Origin: Stutzerimonas kunmingensis
GTDB taxonomy: Bacteria; Pseudomonadota; Gammaproteobacteria; Pseudomonadales; Pseudomonadaceae
NCBI RefSeq assembly: GCF_002929225.1
Contig: NZ_PISM01000021.1
Coordinates: 1 to 64,000 of the forward strand
Reading direction: 5' to 3'
Length of the DNA stretch: 64,000 nucleotides
Shown: one piece after another, positions 19,504-29,728 of the stretch
Layout: each line of letters starts with the position of its first letter
How positions within the stretch are numbered: the first letter of the stretch is position 1
Position numbers and translations under genes: made by a program
The notes under the pieces: model-generated
Seen by the model: the letters and a program-made list of their open reading frames with translations, nothing else
What the model was told of the DNA's origin: nothing
Database searches by the model: none

Positions 19504-22500
19504 ATGAACCGCCTCGCTGCCTTCCTCGTGACACTGTCGCGCCAGCTGTTCTGGGTAATCGCGTTCGGGCTGATTCTGGCCGCGCTCTACGTGAGCCTGG
19601 GGCGGCAGCTGGTGCCTGTAATCGCCGAGTACCGGGCCGAGGTGCAGGAGAAGGCGCAGGCGGCGCTGGGCATGCCAATCGCGCTGGGCAGGCTCGAAGG
19701 CCGCTGGGAGGGCTTCGCTCCCCGTTTGCTGGCGCATGATGTACTGCTCGGCGAGGGTGACAGCGCGATGCGCCTGGACCGTATTGCCATCGTCCCAGAC
19801 CTGGCGGCCAGCCTCTGGGCGCGAGCGTGGCGGCTGAGCCGGTTGGAGTTTAGCGGCGTGCAGCTGTCTGTCGCTGAAGATGCCGAGGGCAAGTGGCGAG
19901 TGGAGGGCTTGCCGGCCCGTACCGAGCAGAAACCGCCCGAACCGCAGAAGATTCTCGAGTCGTTGCAGCGGGTGCGTGGGCTGGCGGTGCGCAACAGCCA
20001 GATCACGCTGGAGCCATTCGGAGAACCGCCGCTGACCCTGAGCTACACCGATCTGGGCCTGCTCGTCGACGGTGTGCGGCTCCGCTTGGACGGGCGCAGC
20101 ATCCTGCCGGATGGCCAGCCCCTGGCCTTGAGCATTGAGGGGCGGGTGCAGCCGCAGCGCTGGCAGCACGCCGAGGCGCAGGTTTATCTCAGCCTGCCAC
20201 AAAGCGACTGGGCCGCCTGGTTGCCGCGCCGACTGACTGCCGACTGGCATCTGCAGACGTTGAAGATGGGAGGTGAGCTGTGGGCAACCTGGCGCGAAAA
20301 GGCGCTGGAGCGTGCTGTTCTACGGATTAACGCGCCGCAACTGATCACGTCCTTTGCCGATCGTGAGCCTGTTCAGCTCGAGGACCTTGGGGGTGAGGCT
20401 TATATCGATCGCAACGAGCAGGGCTACCGGCTACTGCTGGACCGGCTGGCGTTCGATCTCGAAGGCGAGCGCTGGGGCGATGCGCGAATCCAGGTTCAGC
20501 AGGATCAGACTCAGCAGCATTGGCAGCTGCAGGCTGATCGGTTGGGTATCGCGCCGATCGCCACACTCGTCCGTGCACTGGCGCCGCTACCACCGGCCGC
20601 AGCCGAGACGCTGACGGCGCTGCAGCCCAATGGAACATTGCGCAACCTGCAGCTCGACTACCGCCCCCAGATGGAGTCGCCGCAGCGGCTGCAATTCGCT
20701 GCCAATCTGGACCGTATCAGTTTCGCCGCACACAACTGGATACCTGCGGTGGGCAACGCGAGTGGCAGCATTCGCGGTGATATGGGCGGCGGAGAACTGC
20801 GCCTGGACAGCGACGACTTCAGCCTGCAACTTGCGCCGCTGTACCCCGAGCCCTGGCGCTACCGACACGCCGGCGGGCGTCTGACCTGGACGCTGGACGA
20901 GCAGGCCTTCACGCTGGCTGCGCCCTATCTGCGTATCGACGGCGAGGAAGGCAAGATCGCCGGTGACTTCCTGATCCGCCTGGCCAGGGATCCCGCGGCA
21001 GAGGATTACATGGACCTGCGGGTTGGCTTGAGCGAAGGCGACGCGCGCTTTACCGAAAAGTACTTGCCGGCACGCTCACCGGCGTTAAGCCCGGCGCTGG
21101 TCAGCTGGCTCAAGGAAGCGATTCGCAGCGGTACGGTCGAGCAAGGTTATTTCCAGTACCAGGGCGCATTGAGCAAGGGAGCTTCCGACAGCGCGCGCAG
21201 CCTGAGCCTGTACTTCAAGGTGCGCGATGCCGAGCTGGCGTTTCAGCCCGGCTGGCCCGTGCTGCAGCAGGGCCGTGGCGAGGTGCTGATCGAAGACAGC
21301 GGGGTTCGCGTCCGGCTCGCGGAAGGGCGGATTCTCGACAGTCACGTGCGTGATGTGACAGCGGACATTCCTCGCCTCGGCGACGGCAACGTGCCGCAGT
21401 TGGCCGTGAAGGGGCAGGTCGCCAGCAGCCTGGCGGACGCCTTGAAGCTGCTTCAGGAGGCACCGATCGGAACCGGTGAGATCTTCGCTGGCTGGCAGGG
21501 GCAGGGTGCGCTCAGCGGCGCGCTCGATCTGCAGATCCCGCTGGGCAAGGGCACGCCGCGGGTCATCGTGGATTTCGCCAGCGACGATGCGAAACTGAAG
21601 ATTCCCGAGCCGGAGCTTGCCTTCGAGCAACTCAGTGGCAGTTTCCGCTACGACACCGCGCGAGGCTTGAGTGCAGAGGCCATCCAGGCGCGTCTGTTCG
21701 GCGCTCCGGTCAAGGGCAAGGCGGTAGCGACAGGAGCGCCTGGCAAGCCTGCCTCTCGCGTGGAGGCACAGGGCGCCGTGGGGTTGAAGCGTCTGGCTGA
21801 GTGGCTCGCTATCGGGCAGCCGCTGCCCGCCAGCGGTGAGTTGCCCTATCAGTTGCGACTGGATCTGGCAGGTGAGGACAGTCAGTTGCAGATCGACTCT
21901 TCGCTACAGGGGCTGCGCATCGATCTGCCAGCGCCGTTCGGCAAGCCTGCACGCCAGCGCCGTGACACCTCGTTGCGGATGTCCCTGCAAGGGGCCGAGC
22001 GTCGCTACGGTGTCCGGCACGGGTCACTCGCCGCGCTGACGTTCGCTGCGCCGCCGGGTTCTTGGGCGCACGGCCGCGGCGAGCTGCGTCTCGGGCCTGG
22101 GGCGGCCAACCTTCCGGCCAGTGCCGGGCTTTATGTCAGGGGGCGCCTGCCGCAGCTCGACTTGAAAGCCTGGCAGGCGGTGCTCGAACAGCACGGCAAG
22201 GCACAAGCGCAGCAGACGACCGGCTCGCTGCTGCGCCGGGCGCAGGTCGATATCGATCGTTTCGAAGGTTTTGGCACCCGGATCGACAATCTTGGGCTGG
22301 ACCTGCGGCGAATGAGGGAAGCCTGGGACCTTGGCCTTCGCAGTTCGATCATCAGCGGCTCGGTTCGCCTGCCAGATGCCGAGGGCGGCATCATCGTTGC
22401 CGATCTCCAGCGCCTGCGTCTGCCGGCTGCCGCGCAATCCAACGAGGCGGTCAAGGAACGACCCGATCCGCTGGCTGATGTCGACCCGCAAAGCCTGCCG

Positions 22501-23307
22501 GCAATGGATGTCGCGATCGAACGGGTTTCCCTGGGCGACGATGTGCTCGGCGCCTGGGCGTTGAAGCTGCGCCCGGTCAGCGGCGGGGCCGAGTTCCGCG
22601 ATATCGCTCTCGACCTCAAGGGCCTGAAGATTACCGGGAACGGCGGCTGGGGCAGTGCGCAGACCTGGTACAAGGGCCGCCTCGAAGGGCGCAATCTCGC
22701 TGACGTATTGCTCGCGTGGGGCTTTGCGCCTTCGGTGACCAGTGACAGTTTTCGCCTGGATGTGGATGGGCAGTGGCCTGGTTCGCCGGCTTGGTTCGCC
22801 ATGGCGCGCTATTCCGGCAGCATGCGACCTCGGCTGCGCAAGGGGCAGTTTGTCGAGATCGACGGCAGCGCCCAGGCGCTGCGCGTGTTCGGCGTGCTCA
22901 ACTTCAATTCGATAGGGCGCCGCCTGCGGCTGGACTTCTCCGATCTGTTCAGCAAGGGGCTCAGTTACGACCGGCTGGATGGGCGGTTGCTGGCCAAGGA
23001 GGGTGTGTTCAATACCCGCGAGCCCATCACTGTCAGCGGTCCGTCGACCAACCTCGAGCTGGATGGCAGGCTGGATATGGCGCGTGACGAGATCGACGCC
23101 AAGTTGCTGGTTACCTTGCCGATCAGCAACAACCTGCCGCTGGCGGCGCTGATTGTCGGCGCACCGGCGATCGGCGGGGCGCTGTTCGTGGTGGACAAGC
23201 TGCTCGGCGACCGCGTGGCGCGTTTCGCCAGCGTACAGTACGACGTCAAGGGGCCTTGGCAGGCGCCTAAGATCAGCTTCGACAAACCATTCGAAAAGCC
23301 CAACTGA
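19504..23307 (+). CDS. yhdP: YhdP family AsmA-like envelope protein
   Basis: A 1267-residue protein, the usual YhdP length. One N-terminal transmembrane helix (about residues 12-33, LFWVIAFGLILAALYVSL) is followed by a very long periplasmic beta-rich region (DUF3971/AsmA_2). The C-terminus carries LVTLPISNNLPLAALIVGAPAIGGALFVVDKLLG. YhdP, TamB and YdbH are bridge-like proteins that carry phospholipids to the outer membrane. The start at 19504 has GGAG upstream. It follows rng by 49 bp and precedes the amidase and tldD, a conserved order. Confidence 0.92.
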   Translation: MNRLAAFLVTLSRQLFWVIAFGLILAALYVSLGRQLVPVIAEYRAEVQEKAQAALGMPIALGRLEGRWEGFAPRLLAHDVLLGEGDSAMRLDRIAIVPDLAASLWARAWRLSRLEFSGVQLSVAEDAEGKWRVEGLPARTEQKPPEPQKILESLQRVRGLAVRNSQITLEPFGEPPLTLSYTDLGLLVDGVRLRLDGRSILPDGQPLALSIEGRVQPQRWQHAEAQVYLSLPQSDWAAWLPRRLTADWHLQTLKMGGELWATWREKALERAVLRINAPQLITSFADREPVQLEDLGGEAYIDRNEQGYRLLLDRLAFDLEGERWGDARIQVQQDQTQQHWQLQADRLGIAPIATLVRALAPLPPAAAETLTALQPNGTLRNLQLDYRPQMESPQRLQFAANLDRISFAAHNWIPAVGNASGSIRGDMGGGELRLDSDDFSLQLAPLYPEPWRYRHAGGRLTWTLDEQAFTLAAPYLRIDGEEGKIAGDFLIRLARDPAAEDYMDLRVGLSEGDARFTEKYLPARSPALSPALVSWLKEAIRSGTVEQGYFQYQGALSKGASDSARSLSLYFKVRDAELAFQPGWPVLQQGRGEVLIEDSGVRVRLAEGRILDSHVRDVTADIPRLGDGNVPQLAVKGQVASSLADALKLLQEAPIGTGEIFAGWQGQGALSGALDLQIPLGKGTPRVIVDFASDDAKLKIPEPELAFEQLSGSFRYDTARGLSAEAIQARLFGAPVKGKAVATGAPGKPASRVEAQGAVGLKRLAEWLAIGQPLPASGELPYQLRLDLAGEDSQLQIDSSLQGLRIDLPAPFGKPARQRRDTSLRMSLQGAERRYGVRHGSLAALTFAAPPGSWAHGRGELRLGPGAANLPASAGLYVRGRLPQLDLKAWQAVLEQHGKAQAQQTTGSLLRRAQVDIDRFEGFGTRIDNLGLDLRRMREAWDLGLRSSIISGSVRLPDAEGGIIVADLQRLRLPAAAQSNEAVKERPDPLADVDPQSLPAMDVAIERVSLGDDVLGAWALKLRPVSGGAEFRDIALDLKGLKITGNGGWGSAQTWYKGRLEGRNLADVLLAWGFAPSVTSDSFRLDVDGQWPGSPAWFAMARYSGSMRPRLRKGQFVEIDGSAQALRVFGVLNFNSIGRRLRLDFSDLFSKGLSYDRLDGRLLAKEGVFNTREPITVSGPSTNLELDGRLDMARDEIDAKLLVTLPISNNLPLAALIVGAPAIGGALFVVDKLLGDRVARFASVQYDVKGPWQAPKISFDKPFEKPN

Positions 23308-23344
23308 TCCGCATCGAGCCGGGTCTTTCAGCATCGGGGATAGC

Positions 23345-24190
23345 ATGTCCTTAGCCGTGATTCAGATGGCCAGCCAGGCGGATGTAACGCTCAATCTGGC
23401 CCGCGCGCGCGAGCTGCTCGAGCAGGCGGCCGAAGCGGGCGCGCGGCTGGCGGTGCTACCGGAGAACTTCGCCGCAATGGGCCGCAGCGATCTGCCGCAA
23501 CTGGGTCGCGCCGAAGCCGCTGGCGACGGGTCGATCCTGCCCTGGTTGAAACAGGTCGCCCGTGACCTCAGGTTGTGGATCGTAGCCGGCACCTTGCCGT
23601 TACCGCCCGACGACGACCCGCAGGGCAAGCCGAATGCCTGCTCTCTGCTGTTCGATGATCAGGGGCAGCGGGTGGCGCGCTACGACAAGCTGCATCTGTT
23701 CGATGCGGAGGTCGCTGACAACCGTGGTCACTACCGTGAATCGGACGACTATGCGGCGGGGCAACGGCTGGTGATCGCCGACACACCGGTTGGACGCTTG
23801 GGGCTGAGCGTGTGTTATGACCTGCGTTTCGCCGAGCTGTATGGTGCGCTGAGGGCGGCAGGTGCCGAGTTGATCAGCGTGCCGTCGGCGTTCACCACGG
23901 TGACCGGTGAAGCGCACTGGGCGACGTTGATTCGTGCCCGTGCCATCGAGACTCAGTGCTATATCCTGGCTGCCGCACAGGGTGGAGAGCATCCTGGTGG
24001 TCGCCTCACCCATGGGCATTCGTCTATCGTGGACCCATGGGGCCGTCTGCTGTGCGAGCAGGCGACTGGCGAGGCGGCTTTGGTTGCCGCTCGGGATGCG
24101 TCCGAACAGGCTGCCATCCGCCAGCGAATGCCGCTGCAGCGCCACCGCCGATTTTCCGTACCGTGCCTGGCCACGGACCGTTTGGAGTGA
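23345..24190 (+). CDS. Nitrilase-superfamily amidohydrolase (Nit1-like)
   Basis: A 281-residue carbon-nitrogen hydrolase with the Glu-Lys-Cys triad: E40 (VLPENFA), K115 (YDKLHLFD) and C157 (LSVCYDLRF). The closest known group is the deaminated-glutathione amidase/Nit1 branch, which hydrolyses damaged glutathione, so that is the likely role. The ATG at 23345 opens SLAVIQMAS, typical of the family. It sits between yhdP and tldD. Confidence 0.85.
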   Translation: MSLAVIQMASQADVTLNLARARELLEQAAEAGARLAVLPENFAAMGRSDLPQLGRAEAAGDGSILPWLKQVARDLRLWIVAGTLPLPPDDDPQGKPNACSLLFDDQGQRVARYDKLHLFDAEVADNRGHYRESDDYAAGQRLVIADTPVGRLGLSVCYDLRFAELYGALRAAGAELISVPSAFTTVTGEAHWATLIRARAIETQCYILAAAQGGEHPGGRLTHGHSSIVDPWGRLLCEQATGEAALVAARDASEQAAIRQRMPLQRHRRFSVPCLATDRLE

Positions 24191-24192
24191 AT

Positions 24193-25635
24193 ATGAGTGA
24201 ACTGCTGTTACCTGTCACCGAGCGACTGCTGACACCTGGCGGCCTGGGTATCGATGACCTGCCAGGCTTGCTCGGTGAACTCGCCGGGCCCGGCGTGGAT
24301 GCGGCGGACCTGTACTTTCAGGATCAGGTTTCCGAGTCCTGGGTGCTCGAGGATGGCATCGTCAAGGAGGGCGGCTTCCATCTGGAGCAGGGCGTCGGCG
24401 TGCGCGCACTGTCCGGCGAGAAAACCGGTTTCGCCTACAGCAACGCGATCACTGCCGATGCATTGCGTCAGGCGGCTCAGGCTGCACGCTCCATCGCGCG
24501 CAGCGGCCAGCAAGGCCAGGTCAAGGTGCTGTCCAGGGCGGCATTCGCGCCGTTGTACGCGCAGGACAATCCGCTCGACGGGCTCGGCCGTGCCGAGAAG
24601 GTCGAGCTGCTCAAGCGCATCGACGTCGCGACCAGGGCGCTGGACCCTCGCATCAAGCAGGTGACTGTAAGCCTGGCGGGCGTCTGGGAGCATATCCTGG
24701 TGGCCGGAATGGACGGTGGTATGGCGGCCGACATCCGCCCTCTGGTGCGTTTCAACGTCAGCGTGATCGTCGAGCAGAACGGCCGCCGCGAGCGCGGTGG
24801 CCAGGGTGGCGGCGGGCGTACCGGCTACCAGTACTTCCTCAGCGAGGATCGCGCCATGGGCTACGCCCGCGAGGCACTGCGTCAGGCGCTGGTCAACCTC
24901 GAAGCGGTGCCGGCACCGGCCGGTTCCTTGCCGGTTGTGCTTGGGCCTGGCTGGTCCGGCGTGCTGTTGCACGAGGCCGTCGGCCATGGCCTGGAGGGTG
25001 ATTTCAATCGCAAGGGCAGCTCGGCCTACAGTGGCCGGATCGGGCAGAAGGTGGCGTCGAGCCTGTGCACCATCGTCGATGACGGTACCCTGGCGGATCG
25101 CCGAGGTTCGCTCAGCGTCGATGACGAAGGCACGCCGACCCAATGCACCACGCTGATCGAGAACGGCATTCTCAAGGGTTATATCCAGGACAAGTTAAAC
25201 GCCCGCCTTATGGGCGTCGCGCCGACCGGTAACGGCCGCCGCGAGTCATACGCGCATCTACCGATGCCGCGCATGACCAACACCTACATGCTGGCCGGCG
25301 AAAGCGATCCGCAAGAAATCATTTGCTCAGTGAAGAAGGGCATCTACTGCGCCAGCCTCGGCGGCGGTCAGGTCGACATCACCAGCGGCAAGTTCGTCTT
25401 CTCCACCAGTGAGGCCTATCTGATCGAGGACGGCAAGATCACCGCGCCGGTGAAGGGCGCGACGCTTATAGGCAATGGCCCCGAGGTGATGAACCGGGTA
25501 TCGATGGTCGGTAACGACCTGGCGCTCGACAGTGGTGTCGGCACCTGTGGCAAGGATGGGCAGTCGGTGCCGGTGGGCGTCGGCCAGCCGACCCTGAAGA
25601 TCGACGAGATAACCGTAGGCGGAACGGGTGCGTGA
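24193..25635 (+). CDS. tldD: Metalloprotease subunit TldD
   Basis: A 480-residue zinc metalloprotease subunit. The HExxxH motif is [11 protein letters not shown] (His260, Glu261, His265), with the third ligand expected in the C-terminal [18 protein letters not shown] region. The heterodimer TldD/TldE degrades unfolded peptides and matures some ribosomal peptides. The start at 24193 lies 2 bp after the amidase stop, with GGAG before it. Its partner pmbA (tldE) is 0.7 kb downstream. Confidence 0.95.
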   Translation: MSELLLPVTERLLTPGGLGIDDLPGLLGELAGPGVDAADLYFQDQVSESWVLEDGIVKEGGFHLEQGVGVRALSGEKTGFAYSNAITADALRQAAQAARSIARSGQQGQVKVLSRAAFAPLYAQDNPLDGLGRAEKVELLKRIDVATRALDPRIKQVTVSLAGVWEHILVAGMDGGMAADIRPLVRFNVSVIVEQNGRRERGGQGGGGRTGYQYFLSEDRAMGYAREALRQALVNLEAVPAPAGSLPVVLGPGWSGVLLHEAVGHGLEGDFNRKGSSAYSGRIGQKVASSLCTIVDDGTLADRRGSLSVDDEGTPTQCTTLIENGILKGYIQDKLNARLMGVAPTGNGRRESYAHLPMPRMTNTYMLAGESDPQEIICSVKKGIYCASLGGGQVDITSGKFVFSTSEAYLIEDGKITAPVKGATLIGNGPEVMNRVSMVGNDLALDSGVGTCGKDGQSVPVGVGQPTLKIDEITVGGTGA

Positions 25636-25699
25636 AGCCGCGGCGAGTGCCAGCCGCGAGCTTCAAGGGTAGAGGTTGAGGTGCGGGTTGAGATTGCCG

Positions 25700-26221
25700 T
25701 CAGCGCAAGCCGCGTTTGGCTTCGTCCAGTTCGCGGATGTACTTGAATATCTTGCGGCTGGCGGCCGGCGGCTTGTCGCGCGCCGCCTCGTGCTGGGCGT
25801 GGCGGATCAGCCCGCGCAGATGCTGGCGATCGGTCTCGGGGTACTCGGATACGAACGCTTCCAGGGTGGCGTCGTCACCGCCGATCAGACGGTCGCGCCA
25901 GCGCTCCAGCGCATGGAAGCGCTCGTTGTATTGGCGCGTCGAGGCGTCCAGTTGATCGACCAGCGCGAGAATGGCATCGACATCCTGGTCGCGCATCAGC
26001 TTACCGATGTACTGGATGTGCCGTTTGCGCGCGATATGCGCCTTGTGTTTCGGCGCGTCGGCCAGCGCCTTCTGCAACGCGTCGCTCAGCGGCAGGCGAG
26101 CGATGAGGTCGGGCTTGAGGGTAGTTAGCCGCTCGCCTAGCTCCTGCAGGGCAAGCAGCTCGCGTTTGACCTGGGACTTGCTTTTTTCGTCGAAATCGTC
26201 GGCGTCGGAGTGTTCAGACAT
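25700..26221 (-). CDS. darP: Ribosome biogenesis factor DarP (YjgA, DUF615)
   Basis: A 173-residue helical charged protein of the DUF615 family ([54 protein letters not shown]). It promotes late 50S subunit assembly. It is encoded opposite and between tldD and pmbA, an arrangement common in Pseudomonas. Confidence 0.9.
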   Translation of the reverse strand: MSEHSDADDFDEKSKSQVKRELLALQELGERLTTLKPDLIARLPLSDALQKALADAPKHKAHIARKRHIQYIGKLMRDQDVDAILALVDQLDASTRQYNERFHALERWRDRLIGGDDATLEAFVSEYPETDRQHLRGLIRHAQHEAARDKPPAASRKIFKYIRELDEAKRGLR

Positions 26222-26333
26222 GGGGATGGTCCACTAGGAAATGCCGCCATGATAACAGCAGCCCTGGCAGCAGGCTTCAGAGGAGCGGCGCCAGGTTGCA
26301 ACTTGATTCGATTGCAGTGGTTTGGGAGTGCTT

Positions 26334-27680
26334 ATGAGTGAAGTAGAGGGCATCGGCCCGCACGCGCTGCCCGGTTTGCGCGAGAAGGTCGAGCGCATCA
26401 TCGAGGAAGCGCGTCGGCAGGGCGCCAGCGCCAGCGAGGTTTCGGTCTCCATGGAGCAGGGGCTGTCGACCACAGTGCGTCAGCGCGAGGTGGAGACGGT
26501 CGAGTTCAATCGCGACCAGGGCTTCGGCATCACGCTCTATGTCGGCCAGAGCAAAGGCACTGCGAGCACCACCGGCAGTGGTGACGACGCCATCCGTGAA
26601 ACCGTAGCCGCCGCGCTGGCCATCGCCAGGCATGCCTCGGAGGACGAATTTGCTGGCCTCGCTGACGCTACGCTGATGGCTCGCGAGCTTCCCGATCTCG
26701 ATCTTTACCATCCGTGGGCGGTCACCCCCGAACAAGCCATCGAGCAGGCGCTCAGTTGTGAAGACGCCGCGTTCGCCTTCGATCAGCGTATCCGCAACGC
26801 AGACGGCACTACGCTAAATACCCATCAGGGCTGCCGCGCCTATGGCAACAGCAACGGCTTCATCGGGGGCTATTGCAGCAGCCGTCACAGCCTGAGTTGC
26901 GTGATGATCGCCGAGAGCGAAGGGCAGATGCAGCGTGACTATTTCTACGACGTCAATCGCATCGGCGAGGCGCTGCTCGACCCGCAGACCATCGGCCGGC
27001 GCGCAGCCGAGCGTGCCGTGCGACGTCTGGGCGCGCGCCCGGTTCCTACCTGCGAAGTGCCGGTACTTTTCGCCCCCGAGCTGGCGACCGGTCTGTTTGG
27101 CCACTTCATTGCAGCGATTTCCGGCGGAAATCTCTACCGCAAGGCGTCCTATCTCGAGGATGCCCTGGGGCAGACGCTGTTTCCCGAGTGGCTGAGCCTC
27201 GATGAGCGTCCGCACATTCCCCGTGCCCTCGGTAGTGCCAGCTACGATGGCGATGGCCTGGCAACCTATGCCAAGCCGTTCGTGGAAAACGGTCGCTTGC
27301 TCTCCTATGTGCTTTCGACCTATTCCGGACGCAAGCTCGGTATGCCCAGTACGGCCAACGCCGGGGGTGTGCACAACCTGTTCGTCAGCCATGGGGAAGA
27401 GGATCAGGCGGCGTTGATCCGGCGCATGGGCCGAGGCCTGCTGGTGACGGAGCTGATGGGACAGGGCCTGAATCTGGTGACCGGCGACTATTCTCGTGGC
27501 GCCGGCGGCTACTGGGTCGAGAATGGCGAGATCCAGTTCCCGGTACAGGAAGTAACGATTGCCGGAAATCTGCGCGACATGTTCCGCCAGATCGTGGCGG
27601 TCGGTTGCGATGTGGAAACGCGCGGCAACGTGCGGACCGGCTCGGTGCTGGTCGAGCGAATGATGGTCGCTGGCAAGTAA
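26334..27680 (+). CDS. pmbA: Metalloprotease subunit PmbA (TldE)
   Basis: A 448-residue TldE subunit. It is homologous to TldD but lacks the HExxxH site, as expected. Recognisable segments are REVETVEFNRDQGFGITLYVGQSKGTAST, YSGRKLGMPSTANAGGVHNLFV and LMGQGLNLVTGDYSRGAGGYWVENG. The start at 26334 follows GGGAG. It works with TldD. Confidence 0.94.
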   Translation: MSEVEGIGPHALPGLREKVERIIEEARRQGASASEVSVSMEQGLSTTVRQREVETVEFNRDQGFGITLYVGQSKGTASTTGSGDDAIRETVAAALAIARHASEDEFAGLADATLMARELPDLDLYHPWAVTPEQAIEQALSCEDAAFAFDQRIRNADGTTLNTHQGCRAYGNSNGFIGGYCSSRHSLSCVMIAESEGQMQRDYFYDVNRIGEALLDPQTIGRRAAERAVRRLGARPVPTCEVPVLFAPELATGLFGHFIAAISGGNLYRKASYLEDALGQTLFPEWLSLDERPHIPRALGSASYDGDGLATYAKPFVENGRLLSYVLSTYSGRKLGMPSTANAGGVHNLFVSHGEEDQAALIRRMGRGLLVTELMGQGLNLVTGDYSRGAGGYWVENGEIQFPVQEVTIAGNLRDMFRQIVAVGCDVETRGNVRTGSVLVERMMVAGK

Positions 27681-27687
27681 GGTAGGC

Positions 27688-27716
27688 GCGGCGCGGTCGG
27701 CAACGATTCGCGCCGC
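27688..27716. terminator. Convergent hairpin between pmbA and ptsO
   Basis: Stem GCGGCGCG / CGCGCCGC (8 bp, 13-base loop), placed between the pmbA stop and the ptsO stop. There is no T-run, so it is low to moderate support for a bidirectional terminator. Confidence 0.4.
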
Positions 27717-27729
27717 TGTGGCAAGGTGT

Positions 27730-28002
27730 CTACTCGCCTTCTTCGAAATAGTCGTCGATCAGCGCGGTCAGCGCGTTCAGTGCGTCCTCTTCCTGTTCAC
27801 CTTCGGTGTCCAGGTGCACGGTGGTGCCTTTGCTGGCGGCGAGCATCATGACCGCCATGATGCTCTTTCCGTCGACCAGCGTGGCCGGACAGCGGCCAAC
27901 GCGAATCTTGCAGGGGTAGCGATTGGCAACGGCGACGAACTTGGCGGCAGCGCGCGCGTGCAGGCCGAGTTTGTTGATGATGGTGACTTCGCGGGCGGGC
28001 AT
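27730..28002 (-). CDS. ptsO: Nitrogen PTS phosphocarrier NPr
   Basis: A 90-residue HPr-like protein with phosphoryl-accepting His15 in NKLGLHARAAAKFV and an acidic C-terminus (LIDDYFEEGE). It relays phosphate from EI-Ntr to EIIA-Ntr (PtsN, encoded just upstream in transcription). It ends the rpoN-hpf-ptsN-rapZ-ptsO cluster, 13 bp after rapZ. Confidence 0.93.
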   Translation of the reverse strand: MPAREVTIINKLGLHARAAAKFVAVANRYPCKIRVGRCPATLVDGKSIMAVMMLAASKGTTVHLDTEGEQEEDALNALTALIDDYFEEGE

Positions 28003-28015
28003 GGTGCAGGTATTC

Positions 28016-28873
28016 CTAGGCGAGGTCCCGATGACGGACCTGCAGGTTCTTCAGCGGTTCTCTCAACGCCTGGCCTAGCCGTTCGGCCAGGTAGACCGAG
28101 CGATGATGGCCGCCGGTGCAGCCGATGGCGATGGTGACATATGCGCGGTTGCTGGCTGCAAAGCGCGGCAGCCATTTGCTCAGATAGCCGTGGATATCCT
28201 GGAACATTTCTTCCACGTCGGCCTGGGCGCTGAGGTAGTCGATCACCGGCTGGTCTAGCCCGGAAAAGTCGCGAAGCTCGGCTTTCCAGTAAGGGTTGGG
28301 CAGGCAACGTACGTCGAACACGAGATCGGCATCGACCGGCATCCCGCGCTTGAAACCGAATGACTCGACCAGAAAAGCAGTGCCCGGCTCAGGCTTGTTG
28401 AGCAAGCGCAACTTGAGCACGTCGCGCAGCTGATAGAGATTGAGATGGGTGGTGTCGATCTTCAGGTCGGCGTGATCGATGATCGCTGCGAGCAGCAACT
28501 CCTCATCATGGATCGCTTCGGCCAGAGAGCGATTTTCGTTGGTCAGTGGATGGCGGCGGCGGGTTTCCGAGAAGCGCTTGAGCAGGGTCTCATCGTCGGC
28601 ATCCAGATAGAGCACATCGCACTGGATGTGCCTGGCGCGGACTTCTTCGAGTAGCTCGGGGAAGCGCTTGAGCTGGCTGGGCAGGTTGCGCGCGTCGATC
28701 GACACGGCGACCTGCGGATGCAGCAGCTCAGTGTGCAGTAGGGCTCGCTCGGCAAGCTCAGGCAACAGTCCGGCAGGCAGGTTGTCGATGCAATAGAAAC
28801 CGTTGTCCTCGAGCACATTCAGTGCAGTGCTCTTGCCCGAACCCGAGCGTCCACTGACGATGATCAGCCGCAT
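28016..28873 (-). CDS. rapZ: RNase adapter protein RapZ
   Basis: A 285-residue P-loop protein with Walker A GRSGSGKS (residues 8-15) and the C-terminal RapZ domain ([28 protein letters not shown]). In enterics RapZ directs GlmZ small-RNA decay. In pseudomonads the targets are less clear, but the gene is retained between ptsN and ptsO. It abuts ptsN directly. Confidence 0.93.
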   Translation of the reverse strand: MRLIIVSGRSGSGKSTALNVLEDNGFYCIDNLPAGLLPELAERALLHTELLHPQVAVSIDARNLPSQLKRFPELLEEVRARHIQCDVLYLDADDETLLKRFSETRRRHPLTNENRSLAEAIHDEELLLAAIIDHADLKIDTTHLNLYQLRDVLKLRLLNKPEPGTAFLVESFGFKRGMPVDADLVFDVRCLPNPYWKAELRDFSGLDQPVIDYLSAQADVEEMFQDIHGYLSKWLPRFAASNRAYVTIAIGCTGGHHRSVYLAERLGQALREPLKNLQVRHRDLA

Positions 28874-29338
28874 CTATGCCCCGTTCTGCACGTCGACCAC
28901 TACTTGGTAGAGGCTTTCGTTGCTCGGCGCCTGGCGCAGTCGTTGGCGTACGTCTTCGCGGTCGAGCATGCTGGCGATCTGGCGCAGCAGTTCGAGATGC
29001 TCGTCGGTGGCGGCCTCCGGTACCAGCAGGACGAACAGCAGGTCCACCGGCGCGCCGTCGATGGCGTCGAAATCCACTGGCGTCTGCAGGCGCAGAACGG
29101 CGCTCAGCGGCGCATTGCAGCCAACCATGCGGCAGTGCGGGATGGCGATGCCGTTGCCGAAGCCGGTCGAGCCGAGCTTCTCGCGCGCGATCAGGCTTTC
29201 GAAGATAGTTTGGGAATCGAGATCGATAAGGTCCTGGGCGATCACCTTGGCGATCTGTTCCAGGACGCGCTTCTTGCTACCGCCCGGGACGTTCACCAAG
29301 GAACGCCCGGGGGTGAGGATGTTTTCGAGTCGGATCAT
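28874..29338 (-). CDS. ptsN: Nitrogen PTS enzyme IIA PtsN
   Basis: A 154-residue EIIA-Ntr with phosphorylated His68 in GFGNGIAIPHCRM. It regulates potassium transport and other processes according to its phosphorylation state. Its stop and the rapZ start are adjacent, which suggests tight co-expression. Confidence 0.94.
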   Translation of the reverse strand: MIRLENILTPGRSLVNVPGGSKKRVLEQIAKVIAQDLIDLDSQTIFESLIAREKLGSTGFGNGIAIPHCRMVGCNAPLSAVLRLQTPVDFDAIDGAPVDLLFVLLVPEAATDEHLELLRQIASMLDREDVRQRLRQAPSNESLYQVVVDVQNGA

Positions 29339-29345
29339 ATTGGAG

Positions 29346-29654
29346 TCAGCGGGTGACAGCGCCCTGTGTGTGGTCGAGCTGCTTCTCCTTGTGCTTGATC
29401 AACTGGCGATCGAGCTTGTCGACCAACAGGTCGACGGCAGCGTACATGTCTTCGTGATCGGCGATGGCCACGACTTCGCGGCCTGCGACGTGCAAGGTTG
29501 CTTCGGCTTTCTGCTTGAGTTTCTCGACCTGGAGGATCACCTGAACGCTGATGATGCGGTCGAAGTGGCGAGCAAGCCGATCGAATTTCTCCTCGATGTA
29601 GTCACGCAGGGCATCGGTTACTTCCAGATGAACACCGCTGATGTTGACTTGCAT
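29346..29654 (-). CDS. hpf: Ribosome hibernation promoting factor, short form
   Basis: A 102-residue HPF (MQVNISGVHLEVTDALRDYIEEKFDRL...), without the long C-terminal dimerisation domain. It binds the 30S decoding region and promotes 100S dimers in stationary phase. The start at 29654 has AAAGGAG upstream. It lies 74 bp after rpoN, a typical neighbour. Confidence 0.93.
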   Translation of the reverse strand: MQVNISGVHLEVTDALRDYIEEKFDRLARHFDRIISVQVILQVEKLKQKAEATLHVAGREVVAIADHEDMYAAVDLLVDKLDRQLIKHKEKQLDHTQGAVTR

Positions 29655-29728
29655 ACTGCTATCTCCTTTGCCTTGTACGAAGAGCAGGTTGGTAGGCCTG
29701 CCGCCGGGACAGTTCGACCAGGGGCCGA